Positions 61,817 to 64,000 of a stretch of 64,000 bases of DNA are shown here, piece after piece. The notes under the pieces were generated by a model. It did not search any database, was not told where the DNA came from, and worked only from the letters and a program-made list of their open reading frames with translations. The DNA is taken from contig NZ_CP007044.2 in the NCBI RefSeq assembly GCF_000520015.2, positions 4,216,001 to 4,280,000 on the forward strand, read 5' to 3'. Source of the DNA: Chania multitudinisentens RB-25 (lineage in GTDB: Bacteria; Pseudomonadota; Gammaproteobacteria; Enterobacterales; Enterobacteriaceae). Numbering within the stretch: position 1 is the first letter of the stretch; every line of letters begins with the position of its first letter. The position numbers and the translations under genes are program-made.

Positions 61817-64000
61817 ATGACCGAACTTAACGAGAAGTTAGCTAACGCATGGGAAGGTTTTAGCGAAGGTGACTGGCAGAAAGAAGTCAACGTTCGTGAC
61901 TTCATCCAGAAAAACTACACTCCTTACGAGGGTGATGAATCTTTCCTGGCCGGTGCCAGCCAAGCCACCACGACCCTGTGGGACAAAGTGATGGAAGGGA
62001 TCAAACTGGAGAACCGCACCCATGCGCCAGTTGATTTCGATACTAACGTCGTATCTACCGTTACTTCTCATGATGCGGGCTATATTGTCAAAGATCTGGA
62101 AACCATCGTGGGTTTGCAGACTGATGCTCCTCTGAAACGCGCGCTGATCCCTTTCGGCGGCATTAAAATGGTTGAAGGTTCCTGCAAGGTTTATGGCCGC
62201 GAACTGGACCCACAAGTGAAAAAAGTCTTCACCGAATACCGTAAGACCCATAACCAGGGCGTATTCGATGTTTACACCAAAGACATTCTGAACTGCCGTA
62301 AGTCTGGCGTATTGACCGGTTTGCCAGATGCTTATGGCCGTGGCCGTATCATTGGCGACTACCGCCGCGTTGCCTTGTACGGCATCGATTTCCTGATGGC
62401 TGATAAGCTGAAACAGTTCAAGTCGCTGCAAAGCAAGCTGGAAAGCGGCGAAGATCTGGCCATGACCATCCAGTTGCGTGAGGAGATCGCTGAACAGCAC
62501 CGCGCACTGGGCCAGATGAAAGAAATGGCGGCCAAATACGGCTATGACATTTCTGCTCCAGCTAAAACCGCACAGGAAGCAGTACAGTGGACTTACTTCG
62601 GTTACCTGGCCGCGGTTAAATCTCAGAATGGCGCTGCCATGTCCTTTGGCCGTGTCTCAACCTTCCTTGACGTGTTTATCGATCGCGACATCAAGGCCGG
62701 TAAACTGACAGAAGGCCAAGCTCAGGAACTGATTGACCATCTGGTGATGAAACTGCGTATGGTGCGCTTCCTGCGTACCCCTGAATACGATGAGCTTTTC
62801 TCCGGTGATCCAATCTGGGCAACCGAATCCCTGGCTGGTATGGGGGTTGATGGCCGTACTCTGGTCACCAAAACCAGCTTCCGTTTCTTGAACACCCTCT
62901 ACACCATGGGGCCGTCTCCAGAACCGAACATGACCATCCTGTGGTCTGAAAAACTGCCGTTGAACTTCAAAAAATACGCAGCGAAAGTGTCTATCGACAC
63001 TTCCTCCTTGCAGTATGAAAACGACGATCTGATGCGCCCAGACTTCAACAACGATGACTATGCCATCGCCTGTTGCGTCAGCCCAATGATTGTCGGCAAA
63101 CAAATGCAGTTCTTCGGTGCGCGTGCCAACCTGGCGAAAACCATGCTGTATGCCATTAACGGCGGCGTAGATGAAAAACTGAAAATCCAGGTTGGCCCGA
63201 AAGAAGCCCCAATGATGGATGAAGTGCTGGACTATGACAAAGTCATGGATCGCATGGATCACTTTATGGACTGGCTGGCCATGCAGTACGTGACATCGCT
63301 GAACATCATTCACTACATGCATGATAAATACAGCTATGAAGCGGCATTGATGGCACTGCATGACCGTGACGTTTGCCGCACCATGGCCTGTGGTATTGCT
63401 GGCCTGTCCGTTGCTGCCGACTCCCTGTCTGCGATCAAATACGCCAAAGTTTCCACCATCCGTGATGAAGACGGCCTGGCCGTTGACTTCAAAATCGAAG
63501 GTGAATACCCGCAGTTCGGTAATAACGATGCACGCGTTGACGACATCGCTTGTGATCTGGTTGAACGTTTCATGAAGAAAATTCAGAAACTGCATACCTA
63601 CCGCAATGCGATACCGACTCAGTCGGTTCTGACCATCACTTCTAACGTGGTTTATGGTAAGAAAACCGGTAACACGCCAGATGGCCGCCGTGCCGGTGCG
63701 CCATTCGGCCCAGGTGCCAACCCGATGCATGGCCGCGATCAGAAAGGGGCTGTCGCCTCCCTGACTTCCGTCGCCAAACTGCCGTTTGCCTATGCGAAAG
63801 ATGGGATCTCTTACACCTTCTCCATCGTACCTAATGCGTTGGGTAAAGATGATGATGTGCGTAAAGCCAACCTGGCAGGCCTGATGGATGGTTATTTCCA
63901 CCACGAAGCCTCCATCGAAGGGGGCCAGCATCTGAACGTTAACGTAATGAATCGTGAAATGCTGCTGGATGCGATGGAACACCCGGAGAAATATCCGCAG
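61817..64000 (+). CDS. pflB: Formate C-acetyltransferase (pyruvate formate-lyase), C-terminal end outside window
   Basis: Glycyl-radical enzyme splitting pyruvate with CoA to acetyl-CoA and formate under anaerobic conditions. 728 of about 760 codons are present. MTELNEKLANAWEGF is the family start with AAGGTAGGTG upstream. Active-site Cys pair in AIACCVSPMIVGKQ at residues 418-419, and PDGRRAGAPFGPGANPMHGR near 645. The glycyl-radical motif (RVSGYAV, Gly734) falls just past the window edge, so radical-site integrity cannot be judged. Downstream of focA as in all enterics. Confidence 0.97.
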   Translation, partial: MTELNEKLANAWEGFSEGDWQKEVNVRDFIQKNYTPYEGDESFLAGASQATTTLWDKVMEGIKLENRTHAPVDFDTNVVSTVTSHDAGYIVKDLETIVGLQTDAPLKRALIPFGGIKMVEGSCKVYGRELDPQVKKVFTEYRKTHNQGVFDVYTKDILNCRKSGVLTGLPDAYGRGRIIGDYRRVALYGIDFLMADKLKQFKSLQSKLESGEDLAMTIQLREEIAEQHRALGQMKEMAAKYGYDISAPAKTAQEAVQWTYFGYLAAVKSQNGAAMSFGRVSTFLDVFIDRDIKAGKLTEGQAQELIDHLVMKLRMVRFLRTPEYDELFSGDPIWATESLAGMGVDGRTLVTKTSFRFLNTLYTMGPSPEPNMTILWSEKLPLNFKKYAAKVSIDTSSLQYENDDLMRPDFNNDDYAIACCVSPMIVGKQMQFFGARANLAKTMLYAINGGVDEKLKIQVGPKEAPMMDEVLDYDKVMDRMDHFMDWLAMQYVTSLNIIHYMHDKYSYEAALMALHDRDVCRTMACGIAGLSVAADSLSAIKYAKVSTIRDEDGLAVDFKIEGEYPQFGNNDARVDDIACDLVERFMKKIQKLHTYRNAIPTQSVLTITSNVVYGKKTGNTPDGRRAGAPFGPGANPMHGRDQKGAVASLTSVAKLPFAYAKDGISYTFSIVPNALGKDDDVRKANLAGLMDGYFHHEASIEGGQHLNVNVMNREMLLDAMEHPEKYPQ

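Noticed and set aside
62657..63982. 441-residue minus-strand open frame inside pflB
   Set aside because: Shadow of the highly codon-biased pflB; no domain and pflB is certain.

Overview
The window is ordinary chromosomal backbone of a gamma-proteobacterium of the order Enterobacterales. Gene order, protein sequences and the short palindromic intergenic repeats point to the Serratia/Yersinia branch, most likely Serratia or a close relative. This is judged by eye from remembered family sequences; no database search was possible. I saw no rRNA, tRNA, CRISPR array, insertion sequence, integrase or prophage gene.

Layout: (1) 1-6.2 kb: uup (cut by the window edge) and rlmL, divergent ycbX, then zapC and pyrD. 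(2) 6.4-10.8 kb: the ssuEADCB operon for sulfur scavenging from alkanesulfonates. (3) 10.8-20.3 kb: pepN, pncB, asnS, an OmpF-type porin with an OmpR-type promoter, aspC and gloC. (4) 20.3-34.6 kb: the cell-wall genes ycbK and ldtD, the coupled cmoM-mukF-mukE-mukB operon for chromosome condensation, elyC, ycbJ, and the ycaQ-ycaR-kdsB cluster. (5) 34.7-37.3 kb: two cold-shock-domain genes and an hglS/ydcJ-type dioxygenase, inserted between ycaQ and lpxK relative to Escherichia coli. (6) 37.3-40.0 kb: lpxK-msbA, lipid A kinase and flippase. (7) 40.2-48.9 kb: an accessory block of an RND efflux pump with its adaptor, a lipoprotein GH3 glycosidase and an AraC-type regulator, between msbA and comEC. 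(8) 48.9-57.1 kb: comEC, ihfB, rpsA, cmk, aroA, serC. (9) 57.5-64.0 kb: ansB, ycaO, focA and pflB, the last cut by the window edge just before its glycyl-radical residue.

The genes serve envelope assembly (KdsB, LpxK, MsbA, LdtD, ElyC, OmpF), chromosome structure (MukBEF, IHF-beta), core metabolism (PyrD, PncB, AspC, SerC, AroA, Cmk), translation (RpsA, AsnS, RlmL, CmoM, Uup) and mixed-acid fermentation (FocA-PflB under an apparent FNR class II promoter).

I found no clearly new multi-gene system. The observations most worth a second look are the accessory RND/GH3/AraC block, the hglS and cold-shock insertion that splits the usual msbA-lpxK-ycaQ-ycaR-kdsB cluster, a strongly divergent cold-shock-like protein, a four-copy palindromic repeat with one copy inside the pyrD leader switch, and several uncharacterised operator-like palindromes.
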